Positions 38,327 through 47,392 are shown, numbered from the stretch's first letter. The stretch is 64,000 nucleotides of DNA from Streptomyces genisteinicus (GCF_014489615.1 NZ_CP060825.1:1963501-2027500); one strand, 5' to 3'. Program-made: numbers and translations. Notes: generated by a model not told the origin, from the letters alone.

Positions 38327-41300
38327 CTACGGGGCGTGCACGAGGGCGGCGGCCTCCTCCAGGGTGAGGCCGGCGCCCTCCGCGTACAGGGGGTCGAAGG
38401 CGTCGCCGAGCCGGGCGCGGGCGGCGTCCTCGGTCCGCCGCAGGTCCTCGCGTTCCGTGACGGTGGCGACATGGCCGGGCGGCAGCAGACCGGCGTGCGC
38501 GCCGACCAGCAGCGCGCCCCGGCGCGCCGCGTCCGCGTCGAGGGCGATCAGCGCGCCGGCCGCGGTGAGCACGTGCATCGCCGGCAGTTGCGGGGCGATG
38601 GTCATCGACAGCGGCTCCATCGCGGTCACGAGCGCCGTCCGCGCCCCGGCGAGCGCCTCGGCGGCCATGCCGTCCCGGAGGTCCAGCCAGGCCACCATGC
38701 CGGTGACCATGGCCTGGAAGAGGACCAGCGTCTCCCCGTTCAGGTCCTTGCTCAGCAGCCGGAGCTGCTCCCGGCACTCGCCGGTCCGTCCGGTGCGGCC
38801 GAGCAGCACCGCGAGGAAGAGACGGGCGGCGGGCAGTGCCTCGTGCGCCGCCTCGCCGCCGCCGGTGACGACGTCCCGCAGGATCGCCTCGGCCTCGGCC
38901 GTGTGCCCGCTCTCGGCGAGCGTGTTGGCGAGCCGGGCGCGCAGCAGGTCCACCTGGCCGCCGACGCCGACGCGGCGCGCATGGGTGATCGCCGCCCGGC
39001 AGTCCGCCGCGGCCCGTTCGAAGTCGCCCCGGCGCTCGTGCGCCTCGGCCCGCGACGACAGCGCCTCGGCGATGCCCCAGGCGTCCCCGAGCCGCTCGAA
39101 GATCTCCAGGCTGCGGTCGGCGTCCCGGAGCGCGTCCCCCGCCCACTGGGCGCGGTTGGCGAGGAGGTTGGCGCGCTGCTGGAGGGTGACCGCGAGGTCC
39201 CAGGGGTGGCCGGCCGCCTCGGCGGTGCGCACGCTCTCGTTCAGGATGTGGCCGACCCGTTCGCCGTCACCGGTCAGCAGCACGGCGTAGAACCAGAGCG
39301 AGGCCGGGAAGCGGCACGCCTGCGGCAGGGAGGGGTCGTACACCGTGACGACCCGTTCCAGCCACTCGTGCTTGTCGGGGGCGGTCCAGTCGTCGGACCC
39401 GTAGTCCATGCTGACCATCCGGATCAGCGCCACCTGGCGTCTGGCCTCGGCCAGCATCTCCGGCGCGAGGGGCGGCGGTTCGTCGGTGCAGCGGGCGGTC
39501 AGCGGGGGCAGGGGCCGCAGCGGGGGCGCGAACGGGTCCTCGTGCAGGGCGGCGACCCAGCCCGTCCACTGGCGGGCGTCCGACCGCAGATCGCGCATCT
39601 GCCAGTACCAGGACAGGGAGATGACCAGGCAGAGCGCCTCCTCCTCCGCGCCGCGGGCGACGGCCCGGCGGACGGCGGCGCGCAGGTTCTCGTACTCGCG
39701 CCGCAGCGTGCCGAGGGCGGCCTGCTGACCGCGTCCGCGCAGCAGCGGGTCGGTGGTGCGGGCCAGCTCGCGGTAGTGCACGAGGTGCCGCCACTCGGCC
39801 CCGGCGCGCTCCCCTGCCTCGTCGAGCCGTTCCCCGGCGTACTCGGCCACCGTCTCCAGCAGCCGGTACCGCATCCGCCCGTCGTCCGCGGGCTCGGCGA
39901 CCACGAGGGACTTGTCGACCAGCGCCCCGACGGCCCCGGCGACGTCCGCCGCCCGCAGCGCACCGGCGGCGCTCTCCGGCGCGCCGTCCCGTGCGCTGTC
40001 CGGGAGCGGGGTCCGGCTCTGGCTCTGATGCGGGCTCTGGCTCTGGTGCGGGCTCTGGTGCAGGCTCTGGTTGCGGGCGCCGTCCGGTCCCGGGAGCGGG
40101 TCCGGGGCACCGTCCGGTTCCGGAAGCGGGCCGGACCGGTTCGGGGCCGGGCGGCCCCCGGCGGGGCGGCCGGGCGGTGCGGCGGGACCGGCGCAGACGG
40201 ACTCCGCCGCCTCCAGGTCGCAGCCTCCGGCGAAGACCGACAGGCGGCGCAGGACGGCGCGTTCGTCGTCGGCGAGCAGGTCCCAGGACCAGTCGACGAC
40301 CGCGCGCAGGGTCTGCTGCCGCGGCAGGACGGTGCGGCTGCCGGTGGTGAGCAGCCGGAACCGGTCGTCGAGACGGTCCGCGATCTGGCGCGGCGTCATC
40401 ATGCGCAGCCGGGCCGCCGCGAGTTCGATCGCCAGGGGCATGCCGTCCAGCCGGCGGCAGATCTCGGCGACCGCGGACGCCGTCTCCTCGTCGGCGTCGG
40501 CGCGGAAGCCGGGCCGTACGGAGGCGCCGCGTTCGGCGAAGAGGCGGACCGCCATCGGGCCGGGCAGCGGGTCCACCGGGCGCAGCGACTCCCCCGGGAC
40601 GCCCAGTGGTTCACGGCTGGTCGCCAGCACGGTCAGCCCGGGGCACTCCTCCAGCAGCCGCTGCGCCAGGGTCGCGGCCGCGTCCACGACGTGCTCGCAG
40701 TTGTCGAGGAGCAGCAGCATCCGGCGGCGGGCGCAGTGCTCGGCCAGCCGGGTCGCGGCGTCGTCGCCGTGCCGGTCGGCGGCCCGCAGTTCCTCCGCGC
40801 CGCCCGCCCGCAGCACCGTCTCGCGCCCGCCGACCGCGGTGAGCACCGCCTCGGGGACGGCGGACGGGTCGCGCACCGGGGCGAGTTCGGCGAGCCAGAC
40901 CCCGTCCGGCCAGCGGTCGGCGAGGGCGTCGGCGGCCTCCTGGGACAGGCGTGTCTTGCCTGCCCCGCCCGGTCCGAGGAGCGTCACCAGGCGGGCGCCC
41001 GCCAGATCCTCGGTGAGGGCCCGCACCTCGGGCTCCCGCCCCACGAAACTCGTCAGCCGGGCCCGCAGATTGCCTCGCGGAGCGGCAGCCTCCGGTGCCC
41101 GGGTCCCGGAGTCGTGCGCCCCCGGGCCGTGCGCCCGCGGGGCGGGCGGGGCTCCGGCGGTCTCCGGGTGGGCAGGGGCGGACGGGCCCGGGTGCGGTCC
41201 CGTCCCCGGCGCCGCTGCCTCCGGGTGCGGGCGCTCCCCCGGGGCGTACGGGGCCGCCGGAGCCGCACCGCCGGCGGGCGCGGGCGTCGTCGGGGTGGCG

Positions 41301-42223
41301 AGGGGGGCCGCGGACGCGCCGCCGGGGGCGGCGGGCCGTGCCGTCCCCGAGCCGTCCGGGCCGACGGCCTCGGGCGGCCCCGCAGCCGGGGTGGTCCCCG
41401 GCGCGGACGGGGGCGCCCGGTCGGGACCGGCGGGCGCGGGCGCGCCCCCCGGGTCCGCCGCCTGCCGCACTCCCGGGGCGGGGCGTGCGGGGGCCGCCGG
41501 CCGGAGCAGGGCCGTGTGCAGCGCGGCGAGCTCCGGTCCCGGGTCGGCGCCGAGCCGGTCGGCGAGGGTGCGCCGCACCTCCTCGTAGGCGACCAGGGCC
41601 TGCGCGCCCCGGCCGGTGTCGCGCAGGGCGCGGATCCGCAGGACGTGCAGGGGCTCGTCCAGCGGGTGCGCCCCGCACAGAGCGGTCAGCTCCGGCAGGA
41701 CCTCCTCCGCCCGTCCGAGGCGGAGCGCCGCGCCGATCCGGGCCCGGCGTGCGTCCAGGCGGCGCGACTCCCAGCGGGCCTCGGCGGCCGCACGGTCCGG
41801 CAGGTCGGCCAGGACGGGACCGTGCCACAGCGCCAGGGCCTCGTCGAGGAGGGCCGCCGCGTCGGCGGCGCGGCCTTCCGCGAGTGCCCGGACGCCCTGT
41901 GCGGTGAGCCGCTCGAACCGGTGGAGGTCCACGTCGTCCGCGTCGGCGACGAGCCGGTAGCCGCCCTCGTCCGAGGCGACGGCCGCGCGCCCGAGGGCCC
42001 TCCGCAGGCGGCCGACGAGCGCCTGCACCGCGGCGGGGGCGTCGGCGGGCGGGTCACCGGCCCACACCTCGTCGACCAGCACGGTCACGGGGACGGTGCG
42101 TCCCGCACGCTCGGCGAGGACCGTCAGCAGGGCGCGCAGCCGGGCGCCGCCGAGGGCGACGGGAACGCCGTCGTCGGTCAGGGCCCGGGTGGTGCCGAGG
42201 AGACTGAAACGCACGCGCCCCAT
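38327..42223 (-). CDS. Very large AfsR/SARP-family transcriptional regulator
   Basis: 1298-aa regulator. The N-terminus (about 1-80) is an OmpR-like DNA-binding domain with VRFSLLGTTRALTDDGVPVALGGARLRALL; a BTAD domain follows (about 95-240). After a long Pro/Ala/Gly linker (about 250-385) an NB-ARC STAND ATPase begins at SFVGREPEVRALTEDL, with Walker A LLGPGGAGKT near residue 410 and a MLLLLDNCEHVVDAA block; a winged helix follows (near 600-640). An insertion with HQS repeats leads to the helical, TPR-like C-terminal half, ending EEAAALVHAP. AfsR-type proteins integrate signals, often Ser/Thr phosphorylation, to control antibiotic and morphology genes. It could control a cluster elsewhere or the adjacent exporter. 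GTG at 42214 is an alternative start. Confidence 0.92.
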   Translation of the reverse strand: MGRVRFSLLGTTRALTDDGVPVALGGARLRALLTVLAERAGRTVPVTVLVDEVWAGDPPADAPAAVQALVGRLRRALGRAAVASDEGGYRLVADADDVDLHRFERLTAQGVRALAEGRAADAAALLDEALALWHGPVLADLPDRAAAEARWESRRLDARRARIGAALRLGRAEEVLPELTALCGAHPLDEPLHVLRIRALRDTGRGAQALVAYEEVRRTLADRLGADPGPELAALHTALLRPAAPARPAPGVRQAADPGGAPAPAGPDRAPPSAPGTTPAAGPPEAVGPDGSGTARPAAPGGASAAPLATPTTPAPAGGAAPAAPYAPGERPHPEAAAPGTGPHPGPSAPAHPETAGAPPAPRAHGPGAHDSGTRAPEAAAPRGNLRARLTSFVGREPEVRALTEDLAGARLVTLLGPGGAGKTRLSQEAADALADRWPDGVWLAELAPVRDPSAVPEAVLTAVGGRETVLRAGGAEELRAADRHGDDAATRLAEHCARRRMLLLLDNCEHVVDAAATLAQRLLEECPGLTVLATSREPLGVPGESLRPVDPLPGPMAVRLFAERGASVRPGFRADADEETASAVAEICRRLDGMPLAIELAAARLRMMTPRQIADRLDDRFRLLTTGSRTVLPRQQTLRAVVDWSWDLLADDERAVLRRLSVFAGGCDLEAAESVCAGPAAPPGRPAGGRPAPNRSGPLPEPDGAPDPLPGPDGARNQSLHQSPHQSQSPHQSQSRTPLPDSARDGAPESAAGALRAADVAGAVGALVDKSLVVAEPADDGRMRYRLLETVAEYAGERLDEAGERAGAEWRHLVHYRELARTTDPLLRGRGQQAALGTLRREYENLRAAVRRAVARGAEEEALCLVISLSWYWQMRDLRSDARQWTGWVAALHEDPFAPPLRPLPPLTARCTDEPPPLAPEMLAEARRQVALIRMVSMDYGSDDWTAPDKHEWLERVVTVYDPSLPQACRFPASLWFYAVLLTGDGERVGHILNESVRTAEAAGHPWDLAVTLQQRANLLANRAQWAGDALRDADRSLEIFERLGDAWGIAEALSSRAEAHERRGDFERAAADCRAAITHARRVGVGGQVDLLRARLANTLAESGHTAEAEAILRDVVTGGGEAAHEALPAARLFLAVLLGRTGRTGECREQLRLLSKDLNGETLVLFQAMVTGMVAWLDLRDGMAAEALAGARTALVTAMEPLSMTIAPQLPAMHVLTAAGALIALDADAARRGALLVGAHAGLLPPGHVATVTEREDLRRTEDAARARLGDAFDPLYAEGAGLTLEEAAALVHAP
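40017..40075. repeat. 18-bp/12-bp tandem repeats inside the AfsR-like gene
   Basis: CTCTGGCTCTGATGCGGG and a near copy are followed by shortened units. On the minus strand they encode HQS/PHQSQS repeats in the linker after the STAND ATPase module. The number of units may vary between strains. Confidence 0.7.
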
Positions 42224-42387
42224 TGTTCCCGACGGCGCGGTCGGGGCAGACGTCAGGAGCGGCACCGGGGCGGCGGCAGGAACCGGCGCGGGGGCGGGCT
42301 CGTTCTCCCCGTGTCACCTCCGCGGTCCGTCCCCCGCGCCGCCGGGCCCGGCCCGCACCCACCCGGCACCGTTCAGGAGACGCGCCC

Positions 42388-43185
42388 ATGACCACTGCCG
42401 CCCGGCGTCACGGCGACCGACGGATCAGTCCCGTCTTCCTCGGCATCGTGGCCGTGACGGCGGTGTCCGGCTGGGCCGTGTGGACCGGTTTCGCGACGCT
42501 CACCGGTCTCGCCGTCTTCCTCTTCGTGGTCGGCGCGTGGATCGTCTCGCTCTGCCTCCACGAGTACGCGCACGCCCGGACGGCCCTGCACGGCGGCGAC
42601 GTCTCGATCGGCGCCAAGGGCTATCTGACGCTGAATCCCCTGAAGTACACGCACGCGCTGCTCAGCATCGTGCTGCCGGTGGTCTTCGTGATCATGGGAG
42701 GGATCGGTCTGCCGGGCGGCGCCGTCTTCATCGAACGGCACCGCATCCGGGGCCGCTGGCGGCACAGCCTGATCTCGGCCGCCGGTCCGCTGACCAACGT
42801 GCTCTTCGCCGTGGCGTGCACGGCGCCGTTCTGGCTGGGCGCGCTGGACGGGGTGCCGTGGCCGTTCCGGTTCGCCCTGGCGTTCCTCGCGATGCTCCAG
42901 GTCACGGCGGCGGTCCTGAACCTGCTGCCGGTGCCGGGCCTGGACGGCTACGGGGTGGTCGAGCCGTGGCTGTCGCACTCGCTGCGGCGGCGGGTGGAGC
43001 CGTTCGCGCCCTTCGGGCTGCTCGCGGTCTTCGTGGTGCTGTGGCTCCCGGCGGTGAACGGCGTCTTCTTCGACGGGGTCTACGCGGTGATGGACGCGTT
43101 CGGCGTCCGCGAGGCGGAGATCTGGTGCGGCCGGGACCTCTTCATGTTCTGGCGGGGCACCGGCGACTGGTGCCAGGTCCCCTGA
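42388..43185 (+). CDS. M50-family (site-2 protease type) membrane metallopeptidase
   Basis: 265-aa integral membrane protein with about six helices. The zinc site HEYAH (HExxH) is in the second helix near residue 55-59, and the third-ligand motif NLLPVPGLDGYG (family LDG) lies near 190. This is the intramembrane protease fold that releases transcription factors or cleaves membrane-embedded substrates. No anti-sigma factor is adjacent, so the substrate is unknown. TCAGGAGACGC precedes the ATG. It diverges from the AfsR-like gene and converges on a small membrane-protein gene with only 11 bp between. Confidence 0.92.
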   Translation: MTTAARRHGDRRISPVFLGIVAVTAVSGWAVWTGFATLTGLAVFLFVVGAWIVSLCLHEYAHARTALHGGDVSIGAKGYLTLNPLKYTHALLSIVLPVVFVIMGGIGLPGGAVFIERHRIRGRWRHSLISAAGPLTNVLFAVACTAPFWLGALDGVPWPFRFALAFLAMLQVTAAVLNLLPVPGLDGYGVVEPWLSHSLRRRVEPFAPFGLLAVFVVLWLPAVNGVFFDGVYAVMDAFGVREAEIWCGRDLFMFWRGTGDWCQVP

Positions 43186-43196
43186 TCCGGCGGAGG

Positions 43197-43397
43197 CTAG
43201 CGCGCGGCTGCGGCCGGTCCGTCCGCGGCCTGCTGTCCGGCCTTCGCGCGGCGGTGGTAGTACCAGGCCATGTTCGACGACACACCGGCGAGCAGCACCC
43301 ACACGATCCCCAGCCACATGCCCTGGGTGAAGGAGACCACGGCCGCGACGACGGCGAGGACGCAGACGACGAGGGAGTAGAGAGCGAGGCGGGGCAT
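43197..43397 (-). CDS. 66-aa membrane protein
   Basis: Short protein with two predicted helices (ALYSLVVCVLAVVAAVVSF and WLGIVWVLLAGVSSNMAWYY) and an Arg/Lys plus Ala-rich tail. CAGGAGCCG is well placed before ATG 43397. No function known; widespread in this form as a Streptomyces hypothetical as far as I recall. Confidence 0.78.
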   Translation of the reverse strand: MPRLALYSLVVCVLAVVAAVVSFTQGMWLGIVWVLLAGVSSNMAWYYHRRAKAGQQAADGPAAAAR

Positions 43398-43594
43398 GGG
43401 GTACGGCTCCTGTCGGGTCCTGCGGATGGGTCGTGCTGCGGGTCCTGCTCGGGGCGCCTCCCGCGTACGCGGGGAGGCGCGCCCCCAGTGTCCCCCATGC
43501 CGTGCCGCGGCCCCCGCGCCCCCCGCCCGGCGCGGCGGCCGGCGGTACGGCCCGCGTCCCACCGCGGGCCGCTCCGGGGATCGCGGGAGGGCCC

Positions 43595-44308
43595 TTACAC
43601 GTCGGTGACGCGCAGTCCGGCGTGCGCCTTGTACCGGCGGTTCACCGAGATCAGGTTGGCGACGAGCGACTCGACCTGGTGGGCGTTGCGCAGCCGGCCG
43701 GCGAAGACGCCCCGCATGCCGGGGATGCGGGAGGCCAGGGCCTGCACGACGTCGGTGTCCGCGCGGGATTCGCCGAGGACCATCACATCGGTGTCGATCT
43801 CGTCGATCGACGGGTCCTGGAGCAGCACGGCCGACAGGTGGTGGAAGGCCGCGGTGACCCGCGAGTCCGGCAGCAGGGCGGCGGCCTGCTCGGCGGCGCT
43901 GCCCTCCTCGGGCTTCAGCGCGTACGCGCCCTTCTTGTCGAAGCCCAGCGGGTTGACGCAGTCGACGACGATCTTCCCGGCGAGCTCCTTCTGGAGCGTC
44001 TCCAGGGTCTTGGCGTGGCCGTCCCACGGCACGGCCACGATCACGACGTCGCTGCGCCGGGCGCACTCGGCGTTGTCGGCGCCCTCGACACCGAGGCCCA
44101 GCTCCGCTGCGGCGGTCTCGGCGCGGTCCGCGGCCCGCGAGCCGATGATCACCTTCTGGCCGGCCTTGGCCAGCCGGTAGGCGAGCCCCCGGCCCTGGTC
44201 ACCGGTGCCGCCCAGCACCCCGACGACGAGGTCCGACACGTCGGGGAGGTCCCAGGGGTCCTTGGCCGGGGCCTTGGCGGCGGGTCCCGTGTTCTCAGTG
44301 GAAGTCAT
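43595..44308 (-). CDS. npdG: NADPH-dependent F420 reductase
   Basis: 237-aa oxidoreductase that moves hydride between NADPH and coenzyme F420. A 27-residue flexible N-terminus precedes the Rossmann domain: LVVGVLGGTGDQGRGLAYRLAKAGQKVIIGSR, where the Gly-rich loop and SR bind NADPH, then SDVVIVAVPWDG, KIVVDCVNPLGF and VTAAFHHLSAVLLQDPSID. The C-terminal helix pair includes GMRGVFAGRLRNAHQVESLVANLISVNR, typical for this family. It indicates F420 is made in this organism. The -10-like TAAGGT lies 6 nt before the ATG, so the mRNA is probably leaderless. Confidence 0.95.
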   Translation of the reverse strand: MTSTENTGPAAKAPAKDPWDLPDVSDLVVGVLGGTGDQGRGLAYRLAKAGQKVIIGSRAADRAETAAAELGLGVEGADNAECARRSDVVIVAVPWDGHAKTLETLQKELAGKIVVDCVNPLGFDKKGAYALKPEEGSAAEQAAALLPDSRVTAAFHHLSAVLLQDPSIDEIDTDVMVLGESRADTDVVQALASRIPGMRGVFAGRLRNAHQVESLVANLISVNRRYKAHAGLRVTDV

Positions 44309-44320
44309 GGCCCGACCTTA
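44309..44320 (-). promoter_or_regulatory. -10 TAAGGT of leaderless npdG promoter
   Basis: On the minus strand TAAGGT is followed by 6 nt and the ATG at 44308. No Shine-Dalgarno sequence is present. Confidence 0.4.
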
Positions 44321-44457
44321 CTGGCGGGTCGGGCCGCTCCCGAGGGGTTCGGCGATCTCCGGCGGGATCCGGCGGACTCCGTCGGAATCAGGTCGGCGCG
44401 GCGGCCGGGGAAACGGCGCCGCCGCGCCGCGCGGCGGGCCGGCCGGCCGGAAGACGG

Positions 44458-44541
44458 TCCCCGACCGGTGATCCGGGGCCCGGAAAACCTCCCCGACCGG
44501 TCATCCGGACCCCGGGAAACCTCCCCGACCTGTGATCTTGG
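44458..44541. repeat. 32-bp tandem repeat upstream of MFS gene, 2.6 units
   Basis: Units start at 44458, 44490 and 44522 and begin TCCCCGACCGGTGATCCGG (or close variants), each containing ACCGGT or a variant. They lie 50-130 bp before the exporter start, so they may be a stacked operator. Confidence 0.65.
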
Positions 44542-44589
44542 CCAAATTCAGTTGCCTCGGACGACCGTCGGGGCCGAGCATGGCCTTCC

Positions 44590-45921
44590 GTGACATCAAA
44601 GCTCTCCGCCGTGCTGCCCGATCTCTCGCCATGGCGTTCCTCCCCCGACTTCCGGTTGCTGTGGGTGCAGGGGCTGGTCACCTACTTCGCCAGCTTCATG
44701 GCGATGATCGCGCTGCCGCTCCAGATCAAGGAGATGACCGGCTCCCCGCTCGCCGTCGGCGCGATGGGCGCCGTCGAGCTCGTGCCGCTGATCGTCTTCG
44801 GCCTCTACGGCGGTGCGCTCGCCGACGCCGTCGACCGCCGCAGGATGATCCTCGGCACGGAGGCCGGGCTGGGCCTGCTCGCCCTGATCCTGCTGGTGAA
44901 CGCGATGCTGCCGGAGCCCATGCTCTGGCCGCTGTACGTGGTCGCGGCGGGCGTCTCGGCGCTCGCCGGTCTCCAGCGCCCCGCGCTGGACTCGCTGATG
45001 GCCCGGATCGTGCCGCACGACCAGCTGACCGCGGCCGCCGCGCTCAACGCGCTCCGGTGGCAGGTCGGCGCCATCGCCGGTCCCGCGCTGGCCGGTGTGG
45101 TGGTGGCGTACGCGGGACACGCGACGGCGTACGGGATCACCATCGCCGGATTCGCCGTCTCCGTGGTGCTGTGTCTGCGCCTGTCGCCCGCGCCGCCGGC
45201 CAAGGGGGCGGACAAGCCGTCGCTGCGCGGCATCGCGGAGGGCGCCCGGTACGCGTGGAGCCGGCCGGTGCTGCTGGGCACCTACGCGATCGACCTGGCG
45301 GCGATGCTCTTCGCCTTCCCCAACACCATCTTCCCGTTCCTCGCCGACGACCTGGACGCCGAGTGGTCACTGGGCCTCATGTACGCGGCCGGGTCGGTCG
45401 GTTCGGTCGTCCTCAGCCTGACCAGCGGCTGGACGTCGCGGGTGCGGCGGCACGGCCTGTTCGTGGTGTTCGGCGCCGCGGGCTGGGGTCTGGCGATCTT
45501 CGCCGCGGGCTGGTTCTCCAACGTGTGGCTGGTCCTGGTGTGCCTGGCCTTCGCCGGGGCGGGCGACATGCTGAGCGGGCTCGGCCGCTCGACGATCTGG
45601 AACCAGACGATCCCCGAGGAGCTGCGGGGGCGGCTGGCCGGCATCGAGGTGCTCTCGTACAGCGTCGGCCCGCAGCTGGGCCAGGTCCGCGCCGGCGCCA
45701 TGGCCGGCTGGACGGGCACCCGGCCGGCGATCTGGTCCGGCGGCCTGGTGTGCGTGGTGTCGGTCGGTCTGCTGGCGGCGACGCTGCCGAAGCTGATCAC
45801 CTACGACGCGCTCACCGACGAGGACGCCAAGCGCCGGCGCGCGCAGCAGGAGGCCGCCGCGGCGGCGGCCGAGGAGGCGCCGGGGGACGGCGCGGGAGAG
45901 GCGTCCGCGGCCCAGCGGTGA
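44590..45921 (+). CDS. MFS exporter (EntS/MFS_3 type)
   Basis: 443-aa transporter with 12 predicted helices. The opening SPDFRLLWVQGLVTYFASFMAMIALPLQIKEMTG and the later ALQRPALDSLMARIVPHDQLTAAAALN plus GAGDMLSGLGRSTIWNQTIPEELRGRLAGIEVLSYS are the marks of the enterobactin-exporter-like subfamily, which exports siderophores, peptides or drugs. The C-terminal tail is Ala/Glu-rich. GTG at 44590 is used; Shine-Dalgarno is not obvious. Three 32-bp repeats lie upstream. Confidence 0.92.
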   Translation: MTSKLSAVLPDLSPWRSSPDFRLLWVQGLVTYFASFMAMIALPLQIKEMTGSPLAVGAMGAVELVPLIVFGLYGGALADAVDRRRMILGTEAGLGLLALILLVNAMLPEPMLWPLYVVAAGVSALAGLQRPALDSLMARIVPHDQLTAAAALNALRWQVGAIAGPALAGVVVAYAGHATAYGITIAGFAVSVVLCLRLSPAPPAKGADKPSLRGIAEGARYAWSRPVLLGTYAIDLAAMLFAFPNTIFPFLADDLDAEWSLGLMYAAGSVGSVVLSLTSGWTSRVRRHGLFVVFGAAGWGLAIFAAGWFSNVWLVLVCLAFAGAGDMLSGLGRSTIWNQTIPEELRGRLAGIEVLSYSVGPQLGQVRAGAMAGWTGTRPAIWSGGLVCVVSVGLLAATLPKLITYDALTDEDAKRRRAQQEAAAAAAEEAPGDGAGEASAAQR

Positions 45922-45927
45922 CGCGGG

Positions 45928-46023
45928 CCGATCGTGACGCGGGGCCGCGCGGGTACGGGCCGGCCGTGACGCGTGCCGACACGGACGCGGACCGATCGTG
46001 ACGCGTGCCGCGCGGGTACGGGC
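45928..46023. repeat. 33-bp direct repeat between convergent genes
   Basis: CCGATCGTGACGCGGGGCCG with its continuation occurs at 45928-45960 and again, one base shorter and with one change, at 45992-46023. GTGACGCG also recurs between them. Confidence 0.65.
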
Positions 46024-46045
46024 GTCCGCCCCGCGCGGCGGACGC

Positions 46046-46270
46046 TCACTCCTCGGGGCGGGCCGGCGCGTCGTGCCACCGGGGGTCGTTCTCCCATTCG
46101 AGGTTCCGTTCCCGGGCCGTCTCCATCGCGTGCTGCGCCTCCTGGCGCGAGGTGTACGGCCCGAACCGGTCCTTGGCCGGGCACTCCGGCCCCTCCTCGA
46201 CCTTCTTGTGCTCCAGGCAGTAGTACCACTCGCCCGGTTTGCCCACCGTGCGCTTCTTGAACAGTGCCAT
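46046..46270 (-). CDS. 74-aa conserved actinobacterial protein
   Basis: Small soluble protein ([45 protein letters not shown]...). The N-terminal half contains a Cys-x2-His and a later Cys that could bind zinc; the second half, [21 protein letters not shown], looks like a short SPOR- or helix-type segment. GAAGGAGC precedes ATG 46270. It lies divergent from map, a frequent neighbourhood for this protein in Streptomyces as far as I recall. Function unknown. Confidence 0.82.
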   Translation of the reverse strand: MALFKKRTVGKPGEWYYCLEHKKVEEGPECPAKDRFGPYTSRQEAQHAMETARERNLEWENDPRWHDAPARPEE

Positions 46271-46360
46271 CGGCTGCTCCTTCCTCTCAGAAGCGGGCGT
46301 CCGGCCCCCGCTGGACCCGGACGACTGCTTCTTGGGCCATGCTGCCCCACGGAGCCTGGT

Positions 46361-46373
46361 TAGACTCGCTGGC
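46361..46373 (+). promoter_or_regulatory. -10 TAGACT of leaderless map promoter
   Basis: TAGACT (46361-46366), 7 nt, then the ATG at 46374; no Shine-Dalgarno sequence. Confidence 0.5.
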
Positions 46374-47231
46374 ATGTCTGGCCAGTCGCTGCTCGTACCG
46401 GGGGAGCTCTCCCCCCACCGCTCCGTTCCCGCCTCCATCCGCCGCCCCGAGTACGTCGGGAAGGCGGCGCCGGCGCCGTACACCGGACCCGAGGTCCAGG
46501 ACGCCGACACCGTCGAGCGGATGCGCGTCGCCGGGCGCATCGCCGCACAGGCGATGGAGGAGGCCGCCAAGCACATCGCCCCCGGCGTCACCACCGACGA
46601 ACTCGACCGTGTCGCGCACGAGTTCATGTGCGACCACGGCGCGTACCCGTCGACGCTCGGCTACCGCGGCTTCCCCAAGTCGCTGTGCTCGTCGGTGAAC
46701 GAGGTGATCTGCCACGGGATCCCGGACTCCACGGTCCTGCGCGACGGCGACATCGTGAACCTGGACGTCACCGCGTACATCGGCGGGGTGCACGGCGACA
46801 ACAACGCCACCTACCTGTGCGGCGACGTGGACGACGCGTCCCGGCTGCTGGTGGAGCGGACGCGGGAGTCGCTGAACCGCGCGATCAAGGCCGTCAAGCC
46901 GGGCCGGCAGGTCAACGTCATCGGCCGGGTCATCGAGTCCTACGCCAAGCGCTTCGGCTACGGAGTGGTGCGCGACTTCACGGGGCACGGCATCAACTCG
47001 TCGTTCCACTCCGGCCTGATCATCCCGCACTACGACGCGCCCCACGCGACGACGGTGATGCAGCCGGGCATGACCTTCACCATCGAGCCGATGCTGACGC
47101 TGGGGACGCACGAGTACGACATGTGGGACGACGGCTGGACCGTCGTCACCAAGGACCGCCGGCGGACGGCCCAGTTCGAGCACACCCTGGTGGTGACGGA
47201 GACGGGCGCGGACATCCTCACGCTGCCGTAG
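46374..47231 (+). CDS. map: Type I methionine aminopeptidase
   Basis: 285-aa enzyme that removes the initiator methionine from nascent proteins. The metal ligands are in [20 protein letters not shown] (two Asp), [13 protein letters not shown] (His), MTFTIEPM (Glu) and [10 protein letters not shown] (Glu); the substrate-binding GHGIG-like block is present. The 40-residue N-terminal extension with [24 protein letters not shown] is the SH3-binding-like tail found in actinobacterial MAP type Ic. Streptomyces usually have several map genes; this one lies apart from the ribosomal cluster. Confidence 0.97.
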   Translation: MSGQSLLVPGELSPHRSVPASIRRPEYVGKAAPAPYTGPEVQDADTVERMRVAGRIAAQAMEEAAKHIAPGVTTDELDRVAHEFMCDHGAYPSTLGYRGFPKSLCSSVNEVICHGIPDSTVLRDGDIVNLDVTAYIGGVHGDNNATYLCGDVDDASRLLVERTRESLNRAIKAVKPGRQVNVIGRVIESYAKRFGYGVVRDFTGHGINSSFHSGLIIPHYDAPHATTVMQPGMTFTIEPMLTLGTHEYDMWDDGWTVVTKDRRRTAQFEHTLVVTETGADILTLP

Positions 47232-47273
47232 CCGCGGGGCGCGGCGCCACGGGCGGACCCCTGCGGGCCGTTT

Positions 47274-47319
47274 TTACCGACAGGACGTCGGGAATGTTAC
47301 CGACATGACGTCGGGAACC
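47274..47319. promoter_or_regulatory. Two tandem CCGAC-N5-GTCGG sites (23-bp repeat)
   Basis: Units TTACCGACAGGACGTCGGGA and TTACCGACATGACGTCGGGA, period 23 bp, each hold an inverted repeat (47277-47291 and 47300-47314). They sit between map and the iron box of the heme oxygenase gene. Confidence 0.6.
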
Positions 47320-47324
47320 AGTTG

Positions 47325-47345
47325 ACTTAGGTAAGCCTAAGTTGC
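47325..47345. promoter_or_regulatory. Iron box (DmdR/IdeR type) before heme oxygenase
   Basis: ACTTAGGTAAGCCTAAGT is a near-perfect palindrome and matches the DtxR/IdeR/DmdR consensus TTAGGTTAGGCTAACCTAA at 14 of 19 positions from 47327. It overlaps a -35-like TTGACT (47322-47327), so iron-loaded DmdR1 would block transcription. Confidence 0.8.
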
Positions 47346-47392
47346 GATGATCCTACCCGGTTCCCGTCACTTTCCGGCTCCGGAGGTCCGCC

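Noticed and set aside
38327..42223. Cluster-situated regulator of an antibiotic pathway
   Set aside because: No polyketide, peptide or other secondary-metabolite synthase is in the window; regulator function remains open.
38261..42391. 1376-codon open frame on the plus strand
   Set aside because: Antisense shadow of the AfsR-like gene; the minus frame has intact DNA-binding, BTAD and STAND motifs.
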